Source: Candidatus Helarchaeota archaeon
Lineage (GTDB): Archaea; Asgardarchaeota; Lokiarchaeia; Helarchaeales; HEL-GB-A
Reading direction: 5' to 3'
Length of the DNA: 19,632 bases
Assembly: GCA_016840125.1 (NCBI GenBank)
Contig: JAEOSY010000428.1
Location: forward strand, 1 to 19,632
Each line of letters starts with the position of its first letter. Within the stretch, counting starts at the first letter, position 1. Below are positions 1 through 8,060 of this stretch, one piece after another. A program made the position numbers and the translations under genes. Under the pieces are notes generated by a model, which was not told the DNA's origin, ran no database searches, and saw only the letters and a program-made list of their open reading frames with translations.

Positions 1-376
1 AATAATGAAGACCTTCCACTTCCAGTATTTCCTCCTCGCTCTTACATAACTTACAATCTTTGTCAATGAATTCAACGAGGAGGGGGCGTTTATCGTCGGT
101 CCGTTCTAATATTTTATAATCCATTTTACCGTTCCATATGACTTTTAACAATTCTCTGATTAAACTTACAACGCCTCGAGATTTGGGTTTCCATAATTTC
201 AGCAGACTTTTACAAGTCTTCGCTCCAACATCACGTAAATCTTGTTCTGCCTCTTTGGCCCCGCGACGTTGTGTGAGGAAATTAACCAATTCCGGATACG
301 TCATTTGTGCTACTAAGAGGCGTGCTTTTTTACCAAAAAGGAGTTCTGGAGTTCCTGGACTATACTTGTGCGCCAT
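1..376 (-). CDS. TRAPP/Bet3-like (V4R superfamily) protein, partial
   Basis: An open reading frame starts at the ATG complementary to 374-376 and runs off the left edge, so about 125 N-terminal residues are visible (MAHKYSPGTPELLFGKKARL...). The order of features follows the Bet3/V4R fold: an N-terminal helix with LLVAQM and YPELVNFL, a second helix with the DVGAKTCKSLLKLW pattern where Bet3 has a conserved Gly, then a longer helix. An edge strand (YKILERTDDKRPLLVEF) and a Cys pair (CKLC) follow, leading to EVEGLHY. In eukaryotes this family forms the TRAPP tethering complex; in archaea related V4R proteins bind small ligands. The fold assignment comes from recalled sequence patterns, not a search. 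The C-terminus is missing. It is transcribed divergently from the RNase P operon. Confidence 0.6.
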   Translation of the reverse strand, partial: MAHKYSPGTPELLFGKKARLLVAQMTYPELVNFLTQRRGAKEAEQDLRDVGAKTCKSLLKLWKPKSRGVVSLIRELLKVIWNGKMDYKILERTDDKRPLLVEFIDKDCKLCKSEEEILEVEGLHY

Positions 377-584
377 CTTCAATTCACTCTTTTAATTTAT
401 TTCAAAAATCCATTAAATTCACAATCTCATTGCAAAAGATAGAATTCCTCATGAGATCAGGTTAATGAATTTAAGAATAAACTAGTATTAATGAATTTGG
501 GAAAAATTTTTGATTAGTGAAAAGGTGAAAATATCATAATTGAATTGTTGTTGAATATTTTACATAAAAGAAATTAGAGAGAAA
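377..584. promoter_or_regulatory. Divergent intergenic region between TRAPP-like gene and RNA-processing operon
   Basis: This very AT-rich stretch of 208 bases separates two divergent genes and must hold both promoters. TATA-like sequence for the rightward operon is visible around 553-568 (AATATTTTACATAAAAG), about 20-30 bases before the ATG at 585. A weak purine-rich site (GAGAGAAA) directly precedes that ATG. No small gene or RNA is evident here. Confidence 0.4.
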
Positions 585-1031
585 ATGAACGAAATAAGAG
601 ACCTTGAAATGGAAACATTTGTTCAAGCGACAGAGGATAGTGAGAAAGTAGTTAAAGCGATTAACAACATACTTCCTCCCGAAATGCGTGCTGATGGAAA
701 CAATTTCACGATGCAATCCGTGAGAGGCGTGTTTCACAATCCAATTACGATTATTCGAGTAAGATATAGCCAAGAAGCTAGGAAAATCATTGAATATTTT
801 GCACATCACCTATCAGAATCTGATAAACGCTATCTATTCCAAACCCTAAATCGGCGGATTGACAAGAGTAATTTATATTTGCGCTTCGGAAAACAGGAAT
901 TGTATCAGGGCAGAATAGAAATAAAAGAAATCAGGGATATTGTGAAAGTAAGAGTCGGTTTTACCAGAAAATTTTCAAGTCAGGCGAAAATGACAAGGAT
1001 ATTAGAAGAAATGGAATTGATTATATCATGA
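585..1031 (+). CDS. COG1325-type RNA-binding protein (predicted exosome-associated)
   Basis: The 148-residue protein has the size and pattern of the archaeal COG1325 family: an N-terminal strand/helix with ETFVQATEDSEKVVKAINNILP, a middle FHNPITIIRVRY segment, and a C-terminal domain with LYLRFGKQELYQG and DIVKVRVGF. The family is predicted to bind RNA and is repeatedly found beside the archaeal RNase P and exosome genes; its exact biochemical role is unproven. The stop codon overlaps the Rpp30 start in an ATGA arrangement (1028-1031), implying translational coupling. The operon context strongly supports the assignment. Confidence 0.8.
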   Translation: MNEIRDLEMETFVQATEDSEKVVKAINNILPPEMRADGNNFTMQSVRGVFHNPITIIRVRYSQEARKIIEYFAHHLSESDKRYLFQTLNRRIDKSNLYLRFGKQELYQGRIEIKEIRDIVKVRVGFTRKFSSQAKMTRILEEMELIIS

Positions 1032-1756
1032 AATTTTATGATTTAGGAATTAACTCTACACTTTCAATAGGAGCAGATGAGCCGGAGGTCATGCTCAAAA
1101 CAGCTTACGAATTAGGATTTGCAGGCGTTGCCTTTGCAGACTTTAAGAATATTTTACCAAAGGAAATTAAACAACTTCGAAAGGAATATCAGGGGAGATG
1201 TGAAATCTATACACGTGTGACAATAGTCCCTAAATCTGTAAATCATATGAAACAAATGATTAAAAATACAAGGAATCACGTAGATTTCATTGCAGTCAAA
1301 AGCGATAGGAATGAAAAAAACATCTACATTAACGCAATATTAGATAAAAGGGTTGATATCATTTCATTATCTGAAGTCGAAGAACTGAGAAGCCTAGAAT
1401 ATTCGCATTTTAAGATGGCAAAAGAAAACTTGACCGTTGTAGAAATTGTAACTCGAAATTTGATTAAAGAAGAAGCACAGAAATCTAGATTTTTACGAAT
1501 AATGAGTAAAGCTTGTGTTCAATTAATTAGAGCAAAAGCACCATTTATCATCAGCTCAGGTGCTCAACAAAAGTGGGAGTTAAGAGCTCCAGGGGAGCTG
1601 ATAGCATTAGCAGGACTTGTGAAAATTCCAGAAAAACATGTAATATCTGCAATTTCCAGTAATCCAAGGCTGCTTATTCAAAAACACGAGATGATCCGGG
1701 ATCCTAATCATGTGATGGCGGGAGTTCGGGTAGTTTCGCTAGGAGAGGAGGAGTAG
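1028..1756 (+). CDS. rnp3: RNase P protein component 3 (Rpp30)
   Basis: This 242-residue protein belongs to the RNase P/MRP p30 (Rpp30) family, which adopts a PHP-like TIM-barrel fold and supports tRNA 5'-end maturation together with the RNase P RNA. Visible family features are the N-terminal YDLGINS strand and a central VDFIAVKSDRNEKN segment. The later VDIISL strand and the FIISSGAQQKWELRAPGELIALAGL segment near the C-terminus also fit the family. Length is normal for archaeal Rpp30. It lies in an operon with the preceding COG1325-like gene (ATGA overlap) and with Pop5, whose GTG begins two bases after this stop. The catalytic PHP metal ligands are not expected in this family. Confidence 0.9.
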   Translation: MKFYDLGINSTLSIGADEPEVMLKTAYELGFAGVAFADFKNILPKEIKQLRKEYQGRCEIYTRVTIVPKSVNHMKQMIKNTRNHVDFIAVKSDRNEKNIYINAILDKRVDIISLSEVEELRSLEYSHFKMAKENLTVVEIVTRNLIKEEAQKSRFLRIMSKACVQLIRAKAPFIISSGAQQKWELRAPGELIALAGLVKIPEKHVISAISSNPRLLIQKHEMIRDPNHVMAGVRVVSLGEEE

Positions 1757-1757
1757 A

Positions 1758-2096
1758 GTGGAAGATAAGGAGCGACAACGATATCTTCTCTTTAAAATTA
1801 TTACAGAGGGGGAGATTGAAGAGAGATACCTAATACGGGCAGTATGGCGGAACTTGTTTCAATTATATGGGGATTTTGGGGCAAGTCAGACAGGTTTATG
1901 GTTAGTGGAGTATGAGATTAGTCGTTATGGCATAATAAGAACAAATGTGCAGGCAGTACCCATGGTCAAAGCGACTTTAGCTATGATACGGAAGGTCAAT
2001 GGGCAAAATTGTATCCTAGTCGTCTTAGGAGCCTCGGGGACCATTCATGCATTAAAGAAAAAGCATTTGTCAAAGATTAACTCAGAGTCTCAATAA
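1758..2096 (+). CDS. rnp2: RNase P protein component 2 (Pop5)
   Basis: This 112-residue protein matches archaeal Pop5, the RRM-like partner that binds Rpp30 and activates the catalytic domain of RNase P RNA. The N-terminus RQRYLLFKIITEG, the segment LYGDFGASQTGLWLVEYE and the C-terminal VLGASGTIHALKKKHL are typical. Translation starts at GTG (1758-1760), preceded by GGAGGAG around 1747-1753 inside the Rpp30 3' end, which decides the start. The 3' end overlaps the convergent serA-like gene by 20 bases. The proteasome alpha gene that often follows Pop5 in archaea is absent here. Confidence 0.9.
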   Translation: MEDKERQRYLLFKIITEGEIEERYLIRAVWRNLFQLYGDFGASQTGLWLVEYEISRYGIIRTNVQAVPMVKATLAMIRKVNGQNCILVVLGASGTIHALKKKHLSKINSESQ

Positions 2097-3000
2097 TTTT
2101 TTTTGCGATGATATAGGCGATAGTTTTTTGGGTTTCTTCAGTGGATGCTCCAATATGAGGAGTGCAAACTACATTCGGTAAATTTACTAATTCTACATTT
2201 ACGGAGGGTTCTTCTTCATAACAATCAAGGCCAGCACCACCCAATTTCCCCTCTTGAATGGCTGAAAAGAGAGCTTTCTCGTCCACGATTCCGCCTCTGG
2301 CAGCATTGATGAGGAAGGCACCATCTTTCATTAATTTAATTTTTTCTGTATTAATTAGATTCTTGGTTTCTGGCGTTAACGGAATGTGAATGGTAATGAT
2401 ATCCGCCTTTTGTAATAAAACATCGAGATCCGGCTCTATTTTTGCCCCCAACTCCTTCGCCTTAGCTAATTGTTCTTTAGATATATCAAAGACAATCGGA
2501 TTCATCAAGAATGCCGAGCTCCGCTTCAGGACTTCTATACCAATGCGCCCCGCACCAATGATTCCCAATGTTTTGCCACGTAATTCCATACCACGAAGAC
2601 GGGATTTAGCCCATTTGCCTTCCTTCATTAAATGATCGGCAATTGAAATATTGCGTAACAATGTTATTATTAAACCCATTACCAGTTCAGCGACAGTGAC
2701 ACTGGGGGCTTCCTCCGCATTGATTACTTTTATGTTATGGCTCTTGGCGCTCTCGACATCAATCGTATCAAGACCTACACCAGCACGAGCGATGATTTTG
2801 AGATTAGACTGACCCAATTTAATTAAATCGTTCGTGATTCTTGTCTTGCTTCTCACTACAATAGCATCTATAGTATGGATTTTTTCTCTTAAGTCCTCTG
2901 GTGAGATTTTAAGTAGAGTTTCCACATGAAAATTCGCTTCACTGAGCATTTTAGCGCAAGTTGGATGGACCCCGTCCAAAATCAGAATTTTTGGCTTCAT
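2077..3000 (-). CDS. serA: D-3-phosphoglycerate dehydrogenase-like 2-hydroxyacid dehydrogenase
   Basis: This 307-residue protein is a complete D-isomer-specific 2-hydroxyacid dehydrogenase. The NAD-binding Rossmann motif is G149-A-G151-R-I-G154, and the catalytic set appears as R235 (NAARGG), E264 (EEEP) and H282 (PHIGAST). The N-terminal substrate domain contains VVRSKTRI and ARAGVGLDTID, which favour phosphoglycerate dehydrogenase (oxidation of 3-phosphoglycerate, first step of serine synthesis) over other 2-ketoacid reductases. It lacks the C-terminal ACT regulatory domain of longer SerA proteins, so serine feedback through ACT is not expected. No other serine-pathway gene is adjacent, so substrate remains an inference. 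Confidence 0.85.
   Translation of the reverse strand: MKPKILILDGVHPTCAKMLSEANFHVETLLKISPEDLREKIHTIDAIVVRSKTRITNDLIKLGQSNLKIIARAGVGLDTIDVESAKSHNIKVINAEEAPSVTVAELVMGLIITLLRNISIADHLMKEGKWAKSRLRGMELRGKTLGIIGAGRIGIEVLKRSSAFLMNPIVFDISKEQLAKAKELGAKIEPDLDVLLQKADIITIHIPLTPETKNLINTEKIKLMKDGAFLINAARGGIVDEKALFSAIQEGKLGGAGLDCYEEEPSVNVELVNLPNVVCTPHIGASTEETQKTIAYIIAKKIIETLS
2097..2104 (+). terminator. T-tract after the RNase P operon
   Basis: A run of eight T residues directly follows the Pop5 stop codon (TAA, 2094-2096). Oligo-T on the coding strand is the usual archaeal intrinsic terminator. It lies inside the last codons of the convergent dehydrogenase gene, so the two 3' ends share sequence. Confidence 0.5.
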
Positions 3001-3133
3001 TCGAAATATTTCCTAAATTCTACTAATTCAAGATTATCAAACTGTACCTTCTTAAAAAACCCATTCTATAGTTTTAATTATCAGAAATTTGTCATCAAAA
3101 AATTACATATTATCTATTTTCAAGGGGAGTTCC

Positions 3134-4126
3134 TTGGTTAGTTCTGATAGAGAAGAAGACCCACTCGTAAGCGTAATTATCCCAACATACAATAGAGCAA
3201 TCCTCTTACCTCGTGCCATAAAAAGTGTTTTGAGACAAAAATATCAGAATTTTGAGTTGATTGTTGTTGATGATGGTTCTGTTGATGATACTAGCCATGT
3301 AATGAAGGAATTTACAGATTCCCGTATTAGATTTTTTAAATTCAAAGAAAATAGAGGTAAGTCCGCGGTTTTAAATGAGGGGATTAAACTTAGTCAGGGA
3401 AATTATTTAACAATTCTTGATGATGATGATGAGTTTTTGCCTCATACATTACGATTAGAAGTTAATAATCTAAGAAACACTCCAAACGAGATTGGTTTTG
3501 TTGTGGGTATGGGAATTCAAATTTACAAAAATATGATTTCTCTTTTTAATAATACTAAAAAAATTGAACAACAAAAGGCAATCTATGATTCTCAATTACG
3601 ATATAACACGGTCATTGTTTGTGGTACCTTAATAAAGAAGGAGTGTTTAGAAACAATAGGATTTTTCAATGAGGACTTGTTTTTTGGAATAGATTGGGAA
3701 TTTATGTTGAGGTTATTGAAGCTTTATAAATATAAATATCTCCCCACTCCCATCTATAAAGCCCATTATGAGGAGGAAAATATTAAGCATATTACAAAGG
3801 ATAGTAGAAGAAATTTGTTCCAGAGATTAAAAACCTATAAATTTATTTTTACTAACCACTTTTATGAGATAATAAAATCCAAAAGAGTGCTATCAAAACA
3901 TTTCTTCAGAATTGCGCAGACTCTATATGGTCTTGATGAATTTAGACTTTCCAATAAATATTTTAGGCTAGGCTTTCACAATAATCCGAGAAATATTCGC
4001 TATCTTTTCTACTATTTAATTAGTAAATTAAACAAGAAGACCCGAAAACTCGTCGTACTGCTATTGCAAAAATTAGAAGATCATTTATACAATCTTTTCG
4101 GGTATTACTATTATGCTGGAAGATAA
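3134..4126 (+). CDS. Family 2 glycosyltransferase (GT-A fold)
   Basis: The reading frame is open from a TTG at 3089, but the TTG at 3134 is the better start. It is preceded by AAGGGGAG (3122-3129) at Shine-Dalgarno spacing, and the conserved domain begins shortly after it (PLVSVIIPTYNRA). That gives about 330 residues. GT2 features are the nucleotide-binding VVDDGSVDDT segment, ENRGKSAVLNEGI, and the acidic LDDDDEF cluster where the DXD metal site is expected. Further on is ECLETIGFFNEDLFFGIDWEFMLRL, the typical acceptor/catalytic ED-like region. No membrane segment is seen; the C-terminus is basic and helical. It probably transfers a sugar from an NDP-sugar to a glycan or lipid acceptor; donor and acceptor cannot be told. 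It stands alone, divergent from the dehydrogenase gene. Confidence 0.85.
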   Translation: MVSSDREEDPLVSVIIPTYNRAILLPRAIKSVLRQKYQNFELIVVDDGSVDDTSHVMKEFTDSRIRFFKFKENRGKSAVLNEGIKLSQGNYLTILDDDDEFLPHTLRLEVNNLRNTPNEIGFVVGMGIQIYKNMISLFNNTKKIEQQKAIYDSQLRYNTVIVCGTLIKKECLETIGFFNEDLFFGIDWEFMLRLLKLYKYKYLPTPIYKAHYEEENIKHITKDSRRNLFQRLKTYKFIFTNHFYEIIKSKRVLSKHFFRIAQTLYGLDEFRLSNKYFRLGFHNNPRNIRYLFYYLISKLNKKTRKLVVLLLQKLEDHLYNLFGYYYYAGR

Positions 4127-7100
4127 TTAACTAATAGTATCTTCAATATTCCGTAAGCAATGTGGGCAGGTTACAGCAGATTGGGGGATAATGCTTCCAC
4201 AAAAGGGACACCATTTTCTAGCTTCAGTGATAACCTGAAAAATTTTCCTATCTTTTAGATGATAAATAATTGAAAATGCTTCAAGCTGAGATACCAAAAG
4301 TTCCTTACTGTATTTTTCCAATAGAGTTCCCAACAGAAATTGCCGACCAAGTCCGCGTGCTATATTAATCGCAACGAGATCATTTGCACTGAGGCGATCC
4401 CGATTGGTAAAAACCATTTTTTCCTGAACTTCGTGAGGAAAACTTAAACTGACTTCAAAATAGTCGTCAACCAGAGAACTTGCACTCCGAAAAGGATCAA
4501 CTGACCCTTTAAAACGCTCTAAATTCTCACGATAACTTTCGTTGAAAAAACTTACAAAATGCTTTAAATTATCTATAAGCCTTTGTGAAGGGTCAGATTT
4601 TAAGATCAAAGCAGAACGGATTAATTCACCATCACGGATTATTATTTTAAAAGTCTTATACTCCAAAAGGCGAAGTCCAGAGAGTTCCACACCAGATAGC
4701 TCTGATCCGAAGGATGTAATAGCATGTAACATTCCTGAAACTAAGCCGGAGTCGATCGTTTCAGGTGTATAAGATTCGGAGAAGACGGTTACTCCACTTT
4801 CCCGCTGAATTACTAGGATATGAATAACATTTGATGCGTCAATATATTTTTCAAATAGGTTCCGGAGTTTATCCTCTTCATAACTCTTTTTAAAGAAAGT
4901 ATTTTCTGAAATATACCCATTTATCAATCTTTTGCTTATAATATTATTTAGAATAAGAGTAGCTACATCTTTTGCAATCTGAAATTGGCTAGTAAGAGTA
5001 TTCAGACCGATACTGGTGGTTTCTGAAGCCATTAGATATTCTAAAATGTCCTGCTCAAGCTTTTCTTCTGAATAAAATAAGGCCCCATTGAATGTGTAAT
5101 GTCCTTCAATAGTACTAGAATCTACAAGTGATCGAATTGCCTCCCGAATCGTGGGAACTGATACATTCGATTTTCTTGAGAAGGTGGAAATAACTAGTTT
5201 TCCCTTTTTTCTTAATGAAGAAATAATATTTTCGGAGAGAGTTTTTATACTGATGAATCGCGTTATACCGTCTTTTTTACGTATTTCCCCCTGGATTTTT
5301 CCGATATTTATAAGATCGTTTAAAAAAAACTCTAATTCTTGTTCTGTCAGATCATATTTTTCGCCCAATTCTTTTAGAGTGATATATGGTGTGGCTTCTA
5401 CCTTGGTCACAATAGTATCAATCTCAGCAAGGGTCAAGTAATAAAATCCTTCAGTAGGAACTAAGAAACCCGTAATTTCATAATTCTCTTTTAATTTAAT
5501 TAACGCCCTTTCAATTATGGGGATTTCAACATTGAACTGCTTTGCTAAATCTACTAAAAGATTCTTTTTCCGTCGCTCTACGGTTTTTTTCAAAGCACTC
5601 AATAACAGTTCAGGAGAAAAGATTTTTACTTCAGGTGTTCGAGGTTCGACAATTAGTTCATCCTCAGGAGGGGCCCCAAGCTCCCGGATATAGAGAATGC
5701 GGTTTTCTAATGTTCCCTTTATATGGTTGTTCTCAAGCAAACGAGTAACAATGTTCTCTATTTCATAATCCAAAGATCCTAGTTCTTTTCTCATTAACCT
5801 TGTGAGGGATTGGAGAGGAACTTTCGAACCCACAAGTGTTTCACACCGTGCCAAGATACTTCGAGCAATATGGGTAAATTTTGGAAGTAAATTTATTCGC
5901 ATTTCGGAGAATGTTTGCGAAAATTGTAAATTATTCATTTCAAATGTTAATTTAAACGGAGGGAAATCAACCGTTGTCACCTTTTGAATTTCTTTCGGTG
6001 TGAAGTGGAGAGAAATCTCGAGAGTTCCATTACTCTCAAGAAGCGGGATATTTGGCTTATTACCTTCTAATATGAGGATATCGGGATCCCATTCTATATT
6101 TGAAAAGCTTAAATTGTAAATGCGGTTTTGTGCATTATTTTTAATGTAATAATTGATCGCAAACTTCTCATCAACTAGAAGTGATTTCGGATAATCCATT
6201 TGCACAGCAAGCATTTTTTGTTCTTTAAATACATAAAGGTTGTTGCCACCGCAAATAATCTCAGAGATTCCATCATTATCTATATCGGCAAGTGCGTTCG
6301 AAAAACATTTTTCATATAACTCAATTTGAAATAATTTTGAGTCTGCACGATAACCTCTTAAAATACCATCACCTGAACACACTAAAATTAGATTTCTGTC
6401 TTGTAATTGACCTGATGAAATTGCAGTTACATTCTCTTGAAACGTATAATTAACATCTTCAGAGAAGTAATTACCATCTTTATGACTGAAAATTCGTAGT
6501 ATTTTATTTTCCATCCCAAGAAAAAGTTCAGATTTATTGTCGGAATTCAAATCAAATACTAACAATTTTTTAATATAATTCGGAAATTCATGGATCCAAG
6601 ATTCTTTTTTCGGATATTTGTCTATTACACGGTAAACTCTAATATTATTATTACTTGCAACGATAATTTCATTCAATGTGTCAGCATCTACATCTGCGAC
6701 ACCGACAAGTACATCTCCGTCTAACTTCCGTTTCCATATTTGCTTAAAGCTGAATAGTTCCTCTTCTTTTCTAGTAAAAATAGTCAGAAGCCCATCATTT
6801 GAACCTATCAATAATTCTTTCTGCTTATTATTGTTTGAATCGGCTATAACGACTGATGTGATGCGTCCACCTGCTTCATACTCCCAAACTCTGCTGTAGC
6901 TGGGATCTTCATATTTATAAACAATTAATTGACGACCAATAACTACCAAAACTTCGTTAAGGTAATCTTGATTGAGATCAGCGATAAGTATTTGATCGAT
7001 CCATTGCCAATGCTTTGGACTTGACCAAATTTCTCCGAACGCACCTCGTTCATATTTAAAGATTCGAATAACGCCCTCCTCAGTTCCAATGACGAGATCA

Positions 7101-7198
7101 TCTTTTCCATCACCATCAACATCCCCAACAGCTATTGCATATAAGGGCTTTTCAATTCTTAGTGCCGTAAAAAGTCGTAATTTTAAAGGAACTGCCAT
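4127..7198 (-). CDS. Large FG-GAP/VCBS propeller, winged-helix, longin-like and zinc-ribbon protein
   Basis: This 1023-residue cytosolic-looking protein has no signal peptide or membrane segment. Residues 1-330 carry six or seven FG-GAP/VCBS-type blades with recurring acidic loops (GDVDGDGKDD, ADLNQDYLNE, ADVDADTLNE, FDLNSDNKSE, ADIDNDGISE), consistent with a beta-propeller. Residues about 331-438 look like an Ig/appendage-type beta sandwich. Residues about 440-770 contain four or five helical repeats with winged-helix character. Residues 785-895 (VIHILVIQRESGVTVFSESY onward) resemble the longin/roadblock folds common in Asgard proteins. A treble-clef-like zinc ribbon ends the chain (C997, C1000, C1011, C1014). 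The function is unknown; the combination suggests a scaffold, possibly linked to small-GTPase or trafficking-type machinery. It is transcribed divergently from the membrane-protein/GTPase pair. Confidence 0.75.
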   Translation of the reverse strand: MAVPLKLRLFTALRIEKPLYAIAVGDVDGDGKDDLVIGTEEGVIRIFKYERGAFGEIWSSPKHWQWIDQILIADLNQDYLNEVLVVIGRQLIVYKYEDPSYSRVWEYEAGGRITSVVIADSNNNKQKELLIGSNDGLLTIFTRKEEELFSFKQIWKRKLDGDVLVGVADVDADTLNEIIVASNNNIRVYRVIDKYPKKESWIHEFPNYIKKLLVFDLNSDNKSELFLGMENKILRIFSHKDGNYFSEDVNYTFQENVTAISSGQLQDRNLILVCSGDGILRGYRADSKLFQIELYEKCFSNALADIDNDGISEIICGGNNLYVFKEQKMLAVQMDYPKSLLVDEKFAINYYIKNNAQNRIYNLSFSNIEWDPDILILEGNKPNIPLLESNGTLEISLHFTPKEIQKVTTVDFPPFKLTFEMNNLQFSQTFSEMRINLLPKFTHIARSILARCETLVGSKVPLQSLTRLMRKELGSLDYEIENIVTRLLENNHIKGTLENRILYIRELGAPPEDELIVEPRTPEVKIFSPELLLSALKKTVERRKKNLLVDLAKQFNVEIPIIERALIKLKENYEITGFLVPTEGFYYLTLAEIDTIVTKVEATPYITLKELGEKYDLTEQELEFFLNDLINIGKIQGEIRKKDGITRFISIKTLSENIISSLRKKGKLVISTFSRKSNVSVPTIREAIRSLVDSSTIEGHYTFNGALFYSEEKLEQDILEYLMASETTSIGLNTLTSQFQIAKDVATLILNNIISKRLINGYISENTFFKKSYEEDKLRNLFEKYIDASNVIHILVIQRESGVTVFSESYTPETIDSGLVSGMLHAITSFGSELSGVELSGLRLLEYKTFKIIIRDGELIRSALILKSDPSQRLIDNLKHFVSFFNESYRENLERFKGSVDPFRSASSLVDDYFEVSLSFPHEVQEKMVFTNRDRLSANDLVAINIARGLGRQFLLGTLLEKYSKELLVSQLEAFSIIYHLKDRKIFQVITEARKWCPFCGSIIPQSAVTCPHCLRNIEDTIS

Positions 7199-7307
7199 CT
7201 AACTTCGCCATTATTCGTTAAATTAATCGTGAGAAAATTGATATAGTGATAAATAAATAAGTTTAATGACTTCCAACATATATAATTTTAATGGGTGATA
7301 ATGGCTG
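7199..7307. promoter_or_regulatory. Divergent promoter region
   Basis: This 109-base AT-rich spacer separates the propeller gene (-) from the membrane-protein gene (+). TATA-like stretches are visible at about 7249-7261 (GATAAATAAATAAG) and 7279-7285 (TATATAA). GGGTGAT (7293-7299) is a good Shine-Dalgarno for the ATG at 7308. It also rules out the out-of-frame ATG at 7301, which reaches a stop after eight codons. Confidence 0.45.
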
Positions 7308-8048
7308 ATGTCAGACGAAATAATTGAGAGACGGAAGGATAGACGGAAAAGGATCGCTCAGAGACGGAGATTGAGAGATGATAGGGAGGAGACTGAGAAA
7401 AAGATAAGCATTAGAGCCGAATTATTTATGAAAATCGGGATCTTTGCGGTATTAGCTTTTATTCCCGTAGATTTTTTCATTAGATTCTACCCGTTTATTG
7501 GGGGCAATTTGAGTATGGAAATGGCGTCTACAGCCTACCTCTTCATGGAAGTGCTAGGAATTTTGTTTGGAATTGGATTATATTATGCAGGTAAGAAATT
7601 AATCCGAGATTCTGGAGTTTATGGGGGTATGTTTCAGATAAATGCCTCGATAATCGGAATAATCGGTATCTCTCTCTTTCTGATTGTCAATCCGCTCCTT
7701 TATACACAAACAGATCTAATTGTAAATAGCATTTATTATGGCATGAACATTGTAGCATCCATTACTTTATTGATTTTTAGTCTTCTTATTGGTGCCTTCT
7801 TTCTTCTTACAGGAAGCAGTTATCAAAAACAACCAATCAAGTATGTTATTATGATCACGGGACTGCTTTGGTTCGCACAATTATTTTTGCCAGTATTTAC
7901 CCCATCACCTGCTGACGATTTTACACTATATTCAATTATATCAGGGTTTTCATGGTTTGTTTACATTTTTACGGCATTTTGTTTTTGGAAAATGATAGTA
8001 GATGAAGATATAATACCGACTGCAGGTACTCCTTATAAGATAAAATAA
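7308..8048 (+). CDS. Six-helix membrane protein with charged N-terminal tail
   Basis: I do not recognise a family for this 246-residue protein. The first 37 or so residues are extremely charged, rich in Arg/Lys with Glu/Asp (ERRKDRRKRIAQRRRLRDD), and predicted cytoplasmic. Six hydrophobic segments follow at roughly residues 42-65, 72-93, 103-125, 137-160, 172-192 and 201-222. There are no obvious catalytic or metal-binding motifs. The start at 7308 has a well-placed GGGTGAT site. The Ygr210-type GTPase gene follows after a 12-base gap, so the two are probably co-transcribed, though functional linkage is unproven. Confidence 0.75.
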   Translation: MSDEIIERRKDRRKRIAQRRRLRDDREETEKKISIRAELFMKIGIFAVLAFIPVDFFIRFYPFIGGNLSMEMASTAYLFMEVLGILFGIGLYYAGKKLIRDSGVYGGMFQINASIIGIIGISLFLIVNPLLYTQTDLIVNSIYYGMNIVASITLLIFSLLIGAFFLLTGSSYQKQPIKYVIMITGLLWFAQLFLPVFTPSPADDFTLYSIISGFSWFVYIFTAFCFWKMIVDEDIIPTAGTPYKIK

Positions 8049-8060
8049 GGCGATAGAGGA

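Noticed and set aside
138..395. Plus-strand open frame of 85 residues near the left edge
   Set aside because: It is antisense to the TRAPP-like frame, which has a coherent protein pattern. The plus-strand translation has none.
534..809. Minus-strand open frame of 91 residues at the start of the RNA-processing operon
   Set aside because: It overlaps the well-supported COG1325-type gene almost completely, and its composition is that of an antisense shadow.
7301..7327. ATG at 7301 as the start of the membrane protein
   Set aside because: It is in a different frame that closes after eight codons. The ATG at 7308 is in frame and has GGGTGAT at a good distance.
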